From Halomonas meridiana (lineage in GTDB: Bacteria > Pseudomonadota > Gammaproteobacteria > Pseudomonadales > Halomonadaceae): a DNA stretch of 64,000 bases. The notes beneath the pieces are model-generated. The model was given only the letters and a program-made list of their open reading frames with translations, had not been told where the DNA came from and did not search any database. The position numbers and the translations under genes are program-made. The stretch lies in assembly GCF_009846525.1 (NCBI RefSeq), contig NZ_CP024621.1, positions 3,782,001 to 3,846,000 of the forward strand, given 5' to 3'. Below are positions 40,621 to 53,347 of the stretch, piece by piece (the stretch's first letter is position 1; each line of letters begins with the position of its first letter).

Positions 40621-41421
40621 TCAGAAGTGAAAAAACCAGAGTAACCAAGCACCAAACAGTACTCGATAGACCACGAACGGCTGCATGCCTAGCTTTTTAA
40701 TCACCACCAGGAAGTAGTGAATACACAGATACGCGCTGATACCCGATAACAGCGCCCCTACTAGCATAGCGGGTACGTCGATCAGGTGAGGCGCTTTGAG
40801 CAGGTTCACCGCTTCGAGCCCACCGGCCAGTACGATGACGGGAATCGAGAGCAAAAACGAAAAGCGCGCAGCGCCTTCTCGGCTCATGCCGACCATCAGC
40901 GCCGCGGTCATGGTGATCCCCGAACGCGACGTCCCGGGAATTAGCGCCAGCACTTGAGCACCGCCGATGATCAGCACGTCTTTCAAGGTCATCTGGTACT
41001 CGCTGCGAGTGCCGCGCATTTTCCAGTCGGCGTAGCCTAGCAGTAAACCGAATCCGATCAGGCTAAGGCCGATGATCAGCGTCGAACGCATGTAGCCTGC
41101 GATCAGGTCGTGGAGTAAAAAACCGACGATGCACACCGGCAAAGTGGCCACGGTGACCCAAAACGCCAAGCGCGCGTCGTCATCGACGCCGTTGCCTTTG
41201 AACGCCGTGAGGCTGCTGGCGATCATTTGCCAAATTTCTTGACGAAAATAGATCACCACGGCGCTCAAACTGCCCAAATGGAGCGCCACATCGAACGCGA
41301 GACCTTGATCTTCCCAGCGGGTCAGCACCGGCACCAAAATCAGATGGGCAGAGCTAGAAATCGGTAGGAATTCAGTGAGCCCTTGCACCACCGCCAATAC
41401 CACCACTTGGAGCCAATCCAT
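40621..41421 (-). CDS. uppP: Undecaprenyl-diphosphatase UppP (BacA)
   Basis: The 266-residue membrane enzyme regenerates undecaprenyl phosphate for cell-wall synthesis. The E-rich motif GLTEFLPISSSAH (about 15-27) and PGTSRSGITM (about 165-175) are both intact, with about 8 TM helices. It lies 27 bp upstream of apbE, so uppP-apbE-glmU-glmS may form one envelope-related unit. Confidence 0.95.
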   Translation of the reverse strand: MDWLQVVVLAVVQGLTEFLPISSSAHLILVPVLTRWEDQGLAFDVALHLGSLSAVVIYFRQEIWQMIASSLTAFKGNGVDDDARLAFWVTVATLPVCIVGFLLHDLIAGYMRSTLIIGLSLIGFGLLLGYADWKMRGTRSEYQMTLKDVLIIGGAQVLALIPGTSRSGITMTAALMVGMSREGAARFSFLLSIPVIVLAGGLEAVNLLKAPHLIDVPAMLVGALLSGISAYLCIHYFLVVIKKLGMQPFVVYRVLFGAWLLWFFHF

Positions 41422-41622
41422 AGGTCGTCCTGTCTATGTTCTGTGTTCGATGTGTCGTTATGAAAGGAGGTTGTCTCACCTGCAGCGGCGCTTAGGATAC
41501 ACATCCCGCCCTGCCTTGTCCGCACCGGCAACGCCTGCGAATTCACAATAGGGTATAGAGCTTGCCCGGCGGTAAGCTACAATGGGCGTCTATTGGAAGT
41601 GTGCGTCCCTGCAAGGTACCTC
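41422..41622. promoter_or_regulatory. Divergent promoter region between uppP and the CDF transporter
   Basis: The roughly 200-bp gap serves both divergent genes. GAAAGGAGG near 41462-41470 reads on the plus strand with no start codon after it. No clear operator was recognised. Confidence 0.35.
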
Positions 41623-42816
41623 ATGACTCAGACCGTAGAAACGCCAGTGGTTCCCAACCACGAGCTGGATAGCCAAGAAGCCAAGCGCGTGACCTACATC
41701 GGCGCTTGGCTAGACGGTTTACTGAGCGTCATCAAAGTGGCCGTGGGCTTTTTGGTCGGCTCGGCCGCGCTCATTGCTGACGGCATTCACTCGCTCTCCG
41801 ACCTCGTGACCGACGGGTTCGTACTGGCAGCCATTCATTATGGCCGCCAAGAGCCGGATAACGACCACCACTACGGCCATGGCCGTATCGAAACGCTGAC
41901 CACGCTGCTACTGGGCAGCGTGCTGATTTTCGTGGCTGGGGGCATCGCCTGGTCGAGCCTCGATCGCCTATTCAGTGGCGCAGAGGTCAACGCGCCTGGA
42001 CTCATCGCCATCGCCATCACCATCTTGGCACTGCTCAGCAAAGAGTGGATTTTCCGCTACACCATGCGCGTGGCAAAGCGGGTGAAGTCCAAACTGCTCG
42101 AGGCCAACGCTTGGCATTCGCGCAGCGACGCGCTTTCCACGGCGGTGGTGCTGGTCGCACTGGTAGGCGCGCAATTCGGCCTGGGCTGGCTGGACGCCGT
42201 CGCCGCGATCATCGTCGGCCTGCTGGTCGGCAAGGTGGGTTGGGATCTGCTGTGGGAATCCGCCCGCGAGCTGGTCGATACGGCTTTGCCAGAAGATATC
42301 CAGCAGCAGATGCACGACGTTGCTTGCAGCGTACCGGGGGTCGACAGCGTTCACGATCTGCGCACCCGCCAATCTGCCGGGTGGGTGATGGTGGATCTGC
42401 ACGTGGTGGTCGGGCCGAAGATCACCGTGTCAGAAGCCCATGAAATCGGCAACGAAGTGAGCCGTCGCCTGCGCCATGAATTTCCTTTATTGACCGACGT
42501 GATTTTCCACGTCGACCCGGAAGATGACGCCGGCGAAGGCGACCCCAGCCGCCTGCCCGGGCTGCCGCTGCGCCCAGAAGTGGAAGCGGCGCTGAACGAG
42601 CGCTGGTACCGCCACCCGGTGTGGCGCACGCTGAACGAACTACAGCTGCACTACTTGGACGATAAAGTGTCGGTATCGCTGATCATCGGCGATGCCGTTC
42701 ACCAGCCGCCTCAGTGCCTAGCGAGCCAGCTCAAGGCGCTGGCCAGCGACATCGAGTGGCTGGGCCATGTGGAAGTCATGTTCATCACCCGTGCTGCCAG
42801 CAGCGCCATGCGCTAG
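41623..42816 (+). CDS. Cation diffusion facilitator (CDF) divalent metal exporter
   Basis: The 397-residue protein has six TM helices in the N-terminal 220 residues. The metal site acids lie in LIADGIHSLSDLVTDGF (TM2) and the HSRSDAL motif (TM5), followed by a cytoplasmic dimer domain (HDLRTRQSAGWVMVDLHVVV, ISVSEAHEI-type). The last 100 residues extend beyond a typical FieF (about 300 residues). It exports Zn2+, Fe2+ or similar in exchange for protons. The ATG at 41623 follows AAGG; a GTG ten codons upstream is less likely. Confidence 0.9.
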   Translation: MTQTVETPVVPNHELDSQEAKRVTYIGAWLDGLLSVIKVAVGFLVGSAALIADGIHSLSDLVTDGFVLAAIHYGRQEPDNDHHYGHGRIETLTTLLLGSVLIFVAGGIAWSSLDRLFSGAEVNAPGLIAIAITILALLSKEWIFRYTMRVAKRVKSKLLEANAWHSRSDALSTAVVLVALVGAQFGLGWLDAVAAIIVGLLVGKVGWDLLWESARELVDTALPEDIQQQMHDVACSVPGVDSVHDLRTRQSAGWVMVDLHVVVGPKITVSEAHEIGNEVSRRLRHEFPLLTDVIFHVDPEDDAGEGDPSRLPGLPLRPEVEAALNERWYRHPVWRTLNELQLHYLDDKVSVSLIIGDAVHQPPQCLASQLKALASDIEWLGHVEVMFITRAASSAMR

Positions 42817-42822
42817 GTTCGG

Positions 42823-44205
42823 CTAGGCGCTGGCCAACACGGCGGTGGCAATGCTGAAATAGATCAGCACCCCCGAGGCGTCGATGAGCGTGGTCACCAG
42901 CGGCGCAGACGCGGTGGCCGGGTCCACGTTGAAGCGCTCCAGCACGAACGGTAAACACATGCCGATCAAGCTGCCAAACAGCACGATGGTCACCATGCTG
43001 AGCGCGACGATGATGGCCACCGCTTCACCGCCGCGCACGATCCCAATCGGGGCAACGGCAATCGCCATGGTCAGCCCTAATGATCCCGCCACCAACAGCT
43101 CACGTCCGAGCATCTTGCTCCAATCCTTTACGCCCACATCGCCAGTGGCCATGCCACGCACCATCAGCGTCGCTGCCTGCGCCCCCGCGTTGCCACCGCT
43201 GCCAATCAGTAGCGGTAAGAAGAAGACCAGCGCCACTTGCGCGGCGATGGTGTCCTCGAAATAGGCAATGCCGGCCCCTGAAAAGAGGTTGGCAAACACC
43301 AGCAGAACCAGCCAGAACACCCGTTTACGATAAAGGCTCCACAGCGGTACTCGGCTCACGCCATCCTCTAACTGCCCGATGGACATGCCCTTGTGGATAT
43401 CTTCGGTGGCCTCCGATTCGGCGACGTCCATGGCATCATCGTGGGTGACGATGCCCACCATGCGACCATCGGCATCGATCACCGGCAGCGCCAGCAAATC
43501 GTAGCGGGCGACGATTCTGGCCACTTCCTCCTGCGCTTTGTCCACGGGCGTTTTGATCACATCCTTGATCATGATGTCGTCGACCATTGCGCCAGGTCGC
43601 GCGACCATCAACTGGCGCAGTGACATGGTGCCGATCAGATGGCCGTCGCTATCCAGGACATAGAGCTGATACACCGTTTCTGCATCCGGGGCGGTCTGGC
43701 GAACGCGCATCATCGCTTGTGACACCGTCATGCCACTGGCTATGGCCACATAGTCAGAGGTCATGATGGCGCCAGCGGTGCCCTCTTCATAGCTCGCCAG
43801 GCGTTTGAGATCCTCACGCTCTTGGTGCGCCATACGACGCAGCAGCGCTTCGCGGCGATCTTCGCCGAGCAAGTTGAACAAGTCCGCCCGCTCATCGGAG
43901 CCCATCTCTTCGAGCAGCTTGAGCACCTGGGTATCGGTCAGCTCTCCCACGACTTCGAGCTGGCTCTCTTTGGGCAGGTAGCCCAGCACGTTGGCCGCAC
44001 GCTCGGCAGAGAGAATCGCCAACACGGCAAGGGCTGCCGACAGCGCGTCGTCCTCCTCGATCAGCTCTTCCAGCACCTCGCCAATATCCGCCGAGCGAAT
44101 TTCCGCGAGCCGCTCTGCTAGCCGTGCTTTATTCGGCGCGTCTTGGGTCAGCTCTTCCAGCAGCTCGCTTTTTAGGGCTTGTAAGGCTTCTTCGTTGAGT
44201 GCCAT
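42823..44205 (-). CDS. mgtE: Magnesium transporter MgtE
   Basis: The 460-residue protein has an N-terminal superhelical MgtE_N domain (about 1-130), then two CBS domains (about 135-260; MTSDYVAIASGMTVSQAM, DLLALPVIDADGRMVG). Five TM helices follow with GSGGNAGAQAATLMVRG, the selectivity signature. It imports Mg2+, and the CBS part gates by Mg2+ level. The second ATG (44205) is chosen because AAGGAG then lies 6 bases upstream. No M-box-like leader was seen. Confidence 0.94.
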   Translation of the reverse strand: MALNEEALQALKSELLEELTQDAPNKARLAERLAEIRSADIGEVLEELIEEDDALSAALAVLAILSAERAANVLGYLPKESQLEVVGELTDTQVLKLLEEMGSDERADLFNLLGEDRREALLRRMAHQEREDLKRLASYEEGTAGAIMTSDYVAIASGMTVSQAMMRVRQTAPDAETVYQLYVLDSDGHLIGTMSLRQLMVARPGAMVDDIMIKDVIKTPVDKAQEEVARIVARYDLLALPVIDADGRMVGIVTHDDAMDVAESEATEDIHKGMSIGQLEDGVSRVPLWSLYRKRVFWLVLLVFANLFSGAGIAYFEDTIAAQVALVFFLPLLIGSGGNAGAQAATLMVRGMATGDVGVKDWSKMLGRELLVAGSLGLTMAIAVAPIGIVRGGEAVAIIVALSMVTIVLFGSLIGMCLPFVLERFNVDPATASAPLVTTLIDASGVLIYFSIATAVLASA

Positions 44206-44263
44206 CGCCATCTCCTTGTGTGCAGACCAGCGCCATACTGATATTCGTCTTCTTTACTATCGG

Positions 44264-44310
44264 GCAAAAAAAACGCCCCTTGAGCCCAGTGACGGGCTCA
44301 AGAGGCGTTT
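44264..44310 (-). terminator. Rho-independent terminator of the atp operon
   Basis: Arms 44271-44287 and 44294-44310 (GGGCTCAAG with GCGTTT flank) pair over about 16 bp with one mismatch and are followed on the minus strand by at least eight Ts. It lies 20 bp after the atpC stop and before mgtE. Confidence 0.88.
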
Positions 44311-44330
44311 TAGTCACGCAGCGCGTGTCG

Positions 44331-44759
44331 TTAGCCTTTACCCGCCTTCTTACGCAACTGCTGAATCGTTCGCAGTTGGGCAACGGCTTCGGCGAGTTCA
44401 GCGGCAGCGCGGGTATAATCCAGCTCCGCTGACTTCTCGTTAAAGGCTTTCAGCGCCTGCTGACGCGCTTCTTCAGCAGCGGCCTCGTCGAGGTCGCTGG
44501 CACGCGCCGCAGCGTCTGCCAGGATCGTCACGACATCTGGCTGAACTTCCATGAAGCCGCCAGAGACAAAGAAGTTCTCTTCCTTGCCATCATCGTGGAT
44601 CACGCGGATCGGGCCCGGCTGAAGCTCGGTCAGCAGCGGGGCGTGCCCCGGCAAAATGCCGAGGTCACCCATAATCCCGGAAGCAATCACCTGCTCAACC
44701 TTACCTGAGAAGATGGATGCTTCTGCGCTGACGATATTGCAAGTGAAGCTATTCGCCAT
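44331..44759 (-). CDS. atpC: F1Fo ATP synthase epsilon subunit
   Basis: The 142-residue subunit has [37 protein letters not shown] in the beta-sandwich and a C-terminal two-helix regulatory region (about 90-142). It couples rotation of gamma to the c-ring and can inhibit ATP hydrolysis. Last gene of the operon, 24 bp after atpD. Confidence 0.96.
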   Translation of the reverse strand: MANSFTCNIVSAEASIFSGKVEQVIASGIMGDLGILPGHAPLLTELQPGPIRVIHDDGKEENFFVSGGFMEVQPDVVTILADAAARASDLDEAAAEEARQQALKAFNEKSAELDYTRAAAELAEAVAQLRTIQQLRKKAGKG

Positions 44760-44783
44760 AGCGAATCCCCCTAATGGACGGGA

Positions 44784-46232
<1,449 letters not shown>

Positions 46233-46239
46233 CTAGGCG

Positions 46240-47127
46240 TTATACGGCTGAAGCGCCGCCGACGATCTCGGAAATTTCCTGGGTGATGGCGGCCTGACGG
46301 GCCTTGTTGTACACCATCTCCAGATCGTCGATCAGGTTGCCCGCGTTATCAGTGGCACTCTTCATAGCGATCATTCGGGCGGCCTGTTCGCACGCACCGT
46401 TTTCGACTACCGCCTGATACACCTGCGATTCGATGAATCGAACCAACAGGCTGTCTAGCAACGCCTTGGCATCCGGTTCATACAGGTAGTCCCAGCTTCC
46501 GGGACGGGCGTTTTCTTCGTCATGCTTAGCGTCTGCGCCCATATCGGACGACAGAGGAAGAAGCTGACGCACGACGGGCCGCTGGGTCATGGTGTTCACG
46601 AACTCGTTATACACCACGTACAGACGGTCCAGGCGTCCTTCGTCATACGCTTCGAGCATGACCTTGACACTACCGATCAAACCCTCGACGGTCGGTGCTT
46701 CCCCTAACCCGCTCTTGGCCGCAATCAAATTGCCGCCGTAGTTGCGGAAGAAAGCGCCGGCTTTCGAACCGAGGGCGCAGAAGTCTAGCTCAGCGCCTTG
46801 CTGCTTCCAGGCAACGGCGTCTTTCACCACTGCCTTGAACAGGTTGACGTTCAAGCCGCCACACAGGCCGCGGTCGGTGGAGACCACAATGTAACCAACG
46901 CGCTTCACCTCGCTACGCTCGACCATGTAGTCGTGCTTGTACTCGGGGTTTGCGTCGGCAATGTGGCCTACCACGTTACGAATCTGCTTGGCGTACGGCT
47001 GGCCAGCCTTCATCAGATCTTGCGCTTTACGCATTTTCGATGCAGCCACCATTTCCATGGCGCTGGTAATCTTCTGCGTATTTTTAATGCTCCCGATCTG
47101 GGTGCGTATCTCTTTTGCAGCTGCCAT
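46240..47127 (-). CDS. atpG: F1Fo ATP synthase gamma subunit
   Basis: The 295-residue central rotor shaft has N-terminal [31 protein letters not shown] near 90 and the C-terminal helix [21 protein letters not shown]. All conserved regions are present. Confidence 0.97.
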   Translation of the reverse strand: MAAAKEIRTQIGSIKNTQKITSAMEMVAASKMRKAQDLMKAGQPYAKQIRNVVGHIADANPEYKHDYMVERSEVKRVGYIVVSTDRGLCGGLNVNLFKAVVKDAVAWKQQGAELDFCALGSKAGAFFRNYGGNLIAAKSGLGEAPTVEGLIGSVKVMLEAYDEGRLDRLYVVYNEFVNTMTQRPVVRQLLPLSSDMGADAKHDEENARPGSWDYLYEPDAKALLDSLLVRFIESQVYQAVVENGACEQAARMIAMKSATDNAGNLIDDLEMVYNKARQAAITQEISEIVGGASAV

Positions 47128-47168
47128 AGCGATCTACCTTTCGTTCGTGGCTCTCAGAAAGCATGCAA

Positions 47169-47186
47169 GCCCGCCCGCAGGCGGGC
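47169..47186 (-). other. Intercistronic hairpin between atpA and atpG
   Basis: GCCCGCC-CGCA-GGCGGGC forms a perfect 7-bp GC stem in the 65-bp gap, without a T-run. It probably tunes mRNA stability and subunit ratio rather than ending transcription. Confidence 0.45.
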
Positions 47187-47192
47187 CGGACA

Positions 47193-48737
47193 TTACCAGC
47201 TCTGAGTCGCCTTGAACTTCTCGAGACCTGACTTCAAGCCGTCCTGAATCTCGCCGTTGTAGTCGCCGGTCTGGTTGATCTTGTCGAGCAGCTCGCTGTG
47301 CTCGGACTTCATGTAGTCGTGCAGGGCACGTTCGAAGTCCAGCACCTTGTCGACGCTCACGTCATCCAGGTGACCTTCGTTAGCGGCGTACAGCGACAGC
47401 GCCATTTCTGCAACTGACATCGGCGAGTACTGCTTCTGCTTCATCAGTTCGGTAACGCGTTGACCGTGCTCGAGCTGCTTGCGGGTCGCTTCATCCAGGT
47501 CAGAAGCAAACTGCGAGAATGCCGCCAGTTCGCGGTACTGAGCCAGAGCCAGACGCACACCGCCACCCAGCTTCTTGATGATCTTGGTCTGCGCAGCACC
47601 ACCTACACGAGAAACCGAGAGACCTGCGTTGATCGCCGGACGGATACCGGAGTTGAACAGGTTGGTTTCCAGGAAGATCTGACCATCGGTGATGGAGATA
47701 ACGTTGGTCGGAACGAACGCCGATACGTCACCACCTTGCGTTTCGATGATCGGCAGTGCGGTCAAGGAACCGGTTTTGCCCTTCACTTCGCCGTTGGTGA
47801 ACTTCTCGACGTAGTCGGCGTTGACGCGCGCAGCGCGCTCCAGCAGACGTGAGTGGAGATAGAACACGTCACCCGGGTAAGCTTCACGGCCCGGCGGACG
47901 ACGCAGCAGCAGCGATACCTGACGGTAGGCAACGGCCTGCTTGGAGAGATCGTCATACACGATCAGTGCGTCTTCACCGCGGTCACGGAAGTACTCGCCC
48001 ATGGTGCAGCCAGAGTAAGCGGCCAAGAACTGCATCGGTGCCGGGTCGGCAGCGCCAGCAGCCACGACGATGGTGTGTTCCATCGCGCCGTGCTCTTCAA
48101 GCTTGCGCACCACGTTGGCAATGGTCGACTGCTTCTGACCGATGGCGACGTAGACACAGGTCACGCCTTTGCCTTTCTGGTTGATGATCGCATCGATGGC
48201 AATGGCAGATTTACCAATCTGACGGTCACCGATGATCAGCTCACGCTGACCACGACCGATTGGCACCATGGCGTCGATGGATTTCAGACCGGTTTGGATC
48301 GGCTCGTCAACGGACTGACGGGTAATAACGCCAGGCGCTACTTTTTCTACCGCGTCGGTCAGTTTGGCGTTGATGTCGCCTTTGCCGTCGATGGGGTTAC
48401 CCAGCGCATCGACCACACGGCCCACCAGCTCGGGGCCTACCGGCACTTCCAGAATGCGACCGGTACACTGGGCGGTCATGCCTTCTTCGAGCTGCAGGTA
48501 GTCACCCAGGACAACGGCACCGACGGAGTCACGCTCCAGGTTCAGTACCATGCCGAAGATGCTGTTGGGGAATTCGATCATTTCACCAAACATCGCGTCT
48601 TCGAGGCCGTGAATTTTCACGATACCGTCGGAAACGCTGACGATGGTGCCCTGATTACGGGCTTCAGATGCGACGTCAAGCTTCTCGATTCGCTGCTTGA
48701 TGATGTCGCTGATCTCGGAAGGATTCAGTTGCTGCAT
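47193..48737 (-). CDS. atpA: F1Fo ATP synthase alpha subunit
   Basis: The 514-residue non-catalytic nucleotide-binding subunit has [17 protein letters not shown] at the start and [24 protein letters not shown] and [12 protein letters not shown]. The P-loop reads GDRQIGKS (170-177), where E. coli has GDRQTGKT; the key Lys176 is kept. The C-terminus FKATQSW is typical. Confidence 0.98.
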   Translation of the reverse strand: MQQLNPSEISDIIKQRIEKLDVASEARNQGTIVSVSDGIVKIHGLEDAMFGEMIEFPNSIFGMVLNLERDSVGAVVLGDYLQLEEGMTAQCTGRILEVPVGPELVGRVVDALGNPIDGKGDINAKLTDAVEKVAPGVITRQSVDEPIQTGLKSIDAMVPIGRGQRELIIGDRQIGKSAIAIDAIINQKGKGVTCVYVAIGQKQSTIANVVRKLEEHGAMEHTIVVAAGAADPAPMQFLAAYSGCTMGEYFRDRGEDALIVYDDLSKQAVAYRQVSLLLRRPPGREAYPGDVFYLHSRLLERAARVNADYVEKFTNGEVKGKTGSLTALPIIETQGGDVSAFVPTNVISITDGQIFLETNLFNSGIRPAINAGLSVSRVGGAAQTKIIKKLGGGVRLALAQYRELAAFSQFASDLDEATRKQLEHGQRVTELMKQKQYSPMSVAEMALSLYAANEGHLDDVSVDKVLDFERALHDYMKSEHSELLDKINQTGDYNGEIQDGLKSGLEKFKATQSW

Positions 48738-48753
48738 GCCATGTCCCTCAGAC

Positions 48754-49287
48754 TCAAGCGGTCAGCGCTTCGGAAAGTCGGTTCAATCGACCACGCACCG
48801 AGCCGTCAATGACGGTATCGCCGGCACGCAGGATGACACCGCCAATCAGCGCCTTGTCCACCTGAGTAGTAATGGAGATTTCGCGATTCAGACGTTTCTT
48901 GAGCGCGTTTGCTAGCTTGGTCTGCTGTTGGCTGTCCAGCTCGTAGGCGGACGTGACCAATACCTCGACCCGCTGCTCATGATCGGCACGCAGGTGCTCG
49001 AACTGTTCAGCGATGAAGGGCAGAGCCATCAGACGACCTTGGTCGGCCAGGGTATCCAAAAAGCGCGACACGTCAGTGCTCTGCTCCGGCAACATATCGG
49101 AGAGCAGGGCGACCTTTTTGTCGTTCTCGAGCTTTGGACTGCCCAGCAAGCGACGTACATCGCTGTTGGCAACCGCTGCGCTTAAAAAACCCAGCGCTTT
49201 GGACCAGCTATCAAGCGCCTCATGATCACGCGCGTATTCAAACGCCGCCTTAGCGTAAGGACGAGCGACGGTAAGTAATTCCGCCAT
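48754..49287 (-). CDS. atpH: F1Fo ATP synthase delta subunit
   Basis: The 177-residue peripheral stalk subunit has [16 protein letters not shown] at the N-terminus and a C-terminal [22 protein letters not shown] signature. It links the b dimer to the alpha subunits. 16 bp upstream of atpA. Confidence 0.96.
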   Translation of the reverse strand: MAELLTVARPYAKAAFEYARDHEALDSWSKALGFLSAAVANSDVRRLLGSPKLENDKKVALLSDMLPEQSTDVSRFLDTLADQGRLMALPFIAEQFEHLRADHEQRVEVLVTSAYELDSQQQTKLANALKKRLNREISITTQVDKALIGGVILRAGDTVIDGSVRGRLNRLSEALTA

Positions 49288-49298
49288 GGGTCACCTCC

Positions 49299-49769
49299 TT
49301 ACAGTTCAGCAGCAAGCTCATCAAGTAACTTGCGATGTGCTTTCTCGTCGACCGAAGCTTCGAGGACACGCTCGGCACCTAGGATGGCGAGGTGAGAAAC
49401 CTGGGCACGAAGCTCGTCTTTTGCACGATTCACTTCTTGCTCAATTTCGGAACGAGCGCTTGCCATCAGGCGTTCGCCTTCAGCGCGAGCCTGTTCGCGT
49501 GCTTCTTCGATCATTTGAGCAGAGCGCTTGTTGGCTTGCTCGAGAATTTGAGAAGCCTGCTCCTTGCTTTCACGCAGCGTTTGCTCGGCACGCTCTTGAG
49601 CTAGCTCAAGGTCGCGCGTCGCACGGCTGGCTGCGTCCAAGCCATCAGCAATTTTCTTCTGACGCTCGTGAAGCGCGTTGCTGATCGGAGGCCACACATA
49701 CTTTATGCAAAACCAGACAAAGATCGCGAAGGCGATCGTCTGCCCGATAAGCGTCATGTTGATATTCAC
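49299..49769 (-). CDS. atpF: F1Fo ATP synthase b subunit
   Basis: The 156-residue subunit has a single N-terminal TM helix ([20 protein letters not shown]), then a long charged coiled coil forming the peripheral stalk (about 30-150). 11 bp upstream of atpH. Confidence 0.96.
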   Translation of the reverse strand: MNINMTLIGQTIAFAIFVWFCIKYVWPPISNALHERQKKIADGLDAASRATRDLELAQERAEQTLRESKEQASQILEQANKRSAQMIEEAREQARAEGERLMASARSEIEQEVNRAKDELRAQVSHLAILGAERVLEASVDEKAHRKLLDELAAEL

Positions 49770-49845
49770 AGGGATGTACCTCTGACAAGTTCGTGGCGAC
49801 CGGAGTGAAACAAAACCGAGCGGATGGCCGCTCGGTCAAGCTGCA

Positions 49846-50100
<255 letters not shown>

Positions 50101-50138
50101 TTAAGGGTTGAGGGTTAATGAAAACGTCGTTGCTTGGT

Positions 50139-50978
<840 letters not shown>

Positions 50979-50982
50979 TCAA

Positions 50983-51381
50983 TCAGTTGTGCGATTTTCC
51001 AGGCATTAACCAAGGCGCAAGCCAATGCGTTAGAACAACCGCAACATAAGCACTAAAAAAGAAAGCGGGGTTTGAGGGGGGCACTACCACGAACACCAGT
51101 GCAAACAGCGCCACCGTCAAACCAAACTTGCCTGCTTCGGCGCGAAACAGGTCCATCGCAACCGATCCCCGGCGCGTATTACGAAAAATCCCCAACCGCT
51201 GTATGAAGAAAGCGTGCGGTAGCAGAGCTACCAGGGCTCCCGTGATGACCGATACGACTCCAGACACCTGAGCAGCGAAGTAAGCGAGCAGCGCACCGAA
51301 GAGCATGACCACGAGCTGGGCGCAGATAAGCCGGACAACGTAGGCTCGCCGACGCTGGGTTTCAATTCGCTGCATATGCAT
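50983..51381 (-). CDS. atpI: ATP synthase accessory subunit I
   Basis: The 132-residue membrane protein has four TM helices, beginning MHMQRIETQRRRAYVVRL. It contains ALLPHAFFIQR and ends near LTHWLAPWLMP. AtpI assists c-ring assembly and Mg2+ supply in other bacteria. First gene of the operon, 16 bp before atpB. Confidence 0.85.
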   Translation of the reverse strand: MHMQRIETQRRRAYVVRLICAQLVVMLFGALLAYFAAQVSGVVSVITGALVALLPHAFFIQRLGIFRNTRRGSVAMDLFRAEAGKFGLTVALFALVFVVVPPSNPAFFFSAYVAVVLTHWLAPWLMPGKSHN

Positions 51382-51595
51382 TCAACATCGTGCCTGTTGG
51401 CACGTGATTCCTCAGCGCGTTAGACAGGCTGCTGGGAATACGCCTTTCGACACACCTGTCAGCAACCTGCACAAATCTTGCGCGATTATAGGGAAGCGCT
51501 ATCACACCTTCAACCGAAGTTGCACGGATTTCGCGCGTTTCAGCGCCGACTTGCGACCAAAGGGTGAAAAATTGACCGTATCTTTCATTAGCCTG
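51382..51595 (-). promoter_or_regulatory. Upstream region of the atp operon, downstream of parB
   Basis: The 214-bp gap has no gene. It includes the small dyad GTGCC-TGTT-GGCAC (51391-51404) and AT-richer stretches that may hold the atp promoter. A near copy of the dyad lies just upstream of mnmG (about 55931). Confidence 0.4.
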
Positions 51596-52525
51596 CTATT
51601 TAATGTGCGACAGGATGCCGTCCAACTCTTCGAGACTGGTGTAGCGGATGGTGACCTTCCCCTTGCCTTTTTGGCCATGATCGATCGACACCGGCGCGCC
51701 CAGCAGTTCACCTAAATGTGTCTCGAGTCGGGCGACATCCGGCGTTTTGGGCGATTGTTTGGTGGGGGCGACAGGCGCCTGTTGCGTTTGTACCTTTTTC
51801 ACCAACGCCTCGGTGTCGCGTACGGTGAGGTCTTTATTGACCACTTCATGGGCGACCTGGCGCTGTTGGGCGCTGGTGAGCGATAGCAGCGCTCGGGCGT
51901 GGCCCATATCGAGATCCCCTCGCTCCAGCAGCGTCTGCACTTCCGGGTCGAGGGCAAGCAGGCGCAGAAGATTGGCGACCTGAGTGCGGGATTTCCCCAC
52001 CGCGTCGGCGATCTGCTGCTGCGTCAGCTCGAACTCCTCGCCCAGGCGCTTCAAGGCCAGCGCCTCTTCGATCGCGTTGAGGTTTTCCCGCTGAATGTTC
52101 TCGATCAGCGCCAGCGCCAGTGCTACCTCATCGCTGACGTAGCGGATCACGGCAGGAATGACGTCGAGCTCGGCCAGCTGTGCCGCGCGCCAGCGGCGCT
52201 CACCGGCAATGATTTCGTAACGGTCGTTGCCAATGGGACGCACGACGATGGGCTGCATCACCCCTTGGGCGCGAATGGAGTCGGCAAGCTCTTCCAACGC
52301 TTCGGGCTGAATGTCCCGACGCGGCTGATACTTGCCCCGCGTCAGTTGCCCAAGCGGCAGGCGTTCTAAGCGTTCGGCGGTTGCATCATCCGGCATGCCC
52401 TCGGGCAGCGGCGTCTCTGCGTTCTCCAGCGTCGTTCCGCCGGTGAGATCCAAACTGTCACGACGACGGGCGCCCGCACCAATCAGGGCATCCAGGCCAC
52501 GTCCTAGCGCGCGTTTACGCGTCAT
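51596..52525 (-). CDS. parB: Chromosome partitioning protein ParB
   Basis: The 309-residue protein has basic N-terminal RALGRGLDALIG and the CTPase/ParB core (LPLGQLTRGKYQPRRDI, IVVRPIGNDRYEIIAGERRWRAA). A helix-turn-helix follows (ELTQQQIADAVGKSRTQVAN), then a C-terminal dimer domain. It loads on parS near the origin. Stands next to parA, rsmG and mnmG beside the putative oriC. Confidence 0.97.
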   Translation of the reverse strand: MTRKRALGRGLDALIGAGARRRDSLDLTGGTTLENAETPLPEGMPDDATAERLERLPLGQLTRGKYQPRRDIQPEALEELADSIRAQGVMQPIVVRPIGNDRYEIIAGERRWRAAQLAELDVIPAVIRYVSDEVALALALIENIQRENLNAIEEALALKRLGEEFELTQQQIADAVGKSRTQVANLLRLLALDPEVQTLLERGDLDMGHARALLSLTSAQQRQVAHEVVNKDLTVRDTEALVKKVQTQQAPVAPTKQSPKTPDVARLETHLGELLGAPVSIDHGQKGKGKVTIRYTSLEELDGILSHIK

Positions 52526-52579
52526 TCGCTTTCCCTCGTACTGTTTCGTTACGTACTTTGAACGCCACGGCAGCCACCG

Positions 52580-53347
52580 TTACAACGACAGGCGCCGAAT
52601 CATCTCTTTGGCCAGCACGCGATAGGCCTGGCTGCCCCGCGAAAAACGGGCATATTGGGTCACAGGAACGCCATGGCTCGGCGCTTCAGCGACTTTGACG
52701 TTGCGCGGAATGGTCGTTTTGAGCAGCGCGTCGCCAAAGAAGTCGCGCAGCTGCTTGTCCACTTCCCGAGTGAGGCTGGTGCGTTTGTCGTACATGGTGC
52801 GCAGAATGCCGGAGACGGCAAGCTCAGGATTCACGCTCTGCTTGATCTGCTCCACGGTATCCAACAATGCCGAGAGACCTTCCAATGCATAAAACTCGCA
52901 CTGCAGCGGAATCAGTACGCCGTGGGCTGCCGTCAGGGCATTCACGGTCAGCATGTTCAGCGACGGCGGGCAGTCGATCAGCACCACGTCGTAATCGTCG
53001 GCGACGCTGGCAAGGGCCAACGACAGCCGGCTTTGGCGCTGTTCGCTATCCAGTAGCTCCACTTCCGCCGCGGTCAGATCACCGTTACCAGGCAGCACAT
53101 CGTAGTGCACCGGCAGCCCGCGCACGATGACGTCCCGGGCGGTGGCTTCACCAAGCAGCACGTCGAGTACGCTTTTCTCGAGGTCGTACTTGTCGATCCC
53201 GCTGCCCATGCTGGCATGCCCTTGGGGGTCGAGATCCACCAGCAGCACGCGGCGATCCAGAGCCGCTAGGCTCGCGGCCAGGTTAACGGCTGAAGTGGTC
53301 TTGCCCACGCCGCCTTTTTGGTTGGTCAGGGCAATGATCTGGCTCAC
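52580..53347 (-). CDS. parA: Chromosome partitioning ATPase ParA (Soj)
   Basis: The 255-residue ATPase has the deviant Walker A KGGVGKTTSAVNLAAS (about 11-26), DLDPQGHAS and IDCPPSLNMLTVNA. It positions the origin region through ParB. GTG start, overlapping the rsmG stop by one base (TAGTG). Confidence 0.97.
   Translation of the reverse strand: MSQIIALTNQKGGVGKTTSAVNLAASLAALDRRVLLVDLDPQGHASMGSGIDKYDLEKSVLDVLLGEATARDVIVRGLPVHYDVLPGNGDLTAAEVELLDSEQRQSRLSLALASVADDYDVVLIDCPPSLNMLTVNALTAAHGVLIPLQCEFYALEGLSALLDTVEQIKQSVNPELAVSGILRTMYDKRTSLTREVDKQLRDFFGDALLKTTIPRNVKVAEAPSHGVPVTQYARFSRGSQAYRVLAKEMIRRLSL

Noticed and set aside
51390..51412. parS site around CACGTG near parB
   Set aside because: The central CACGTG is present, but the flanking bases do not match the TGTTTC/GAAACA arms. 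No good parS was found anywhere in the window.
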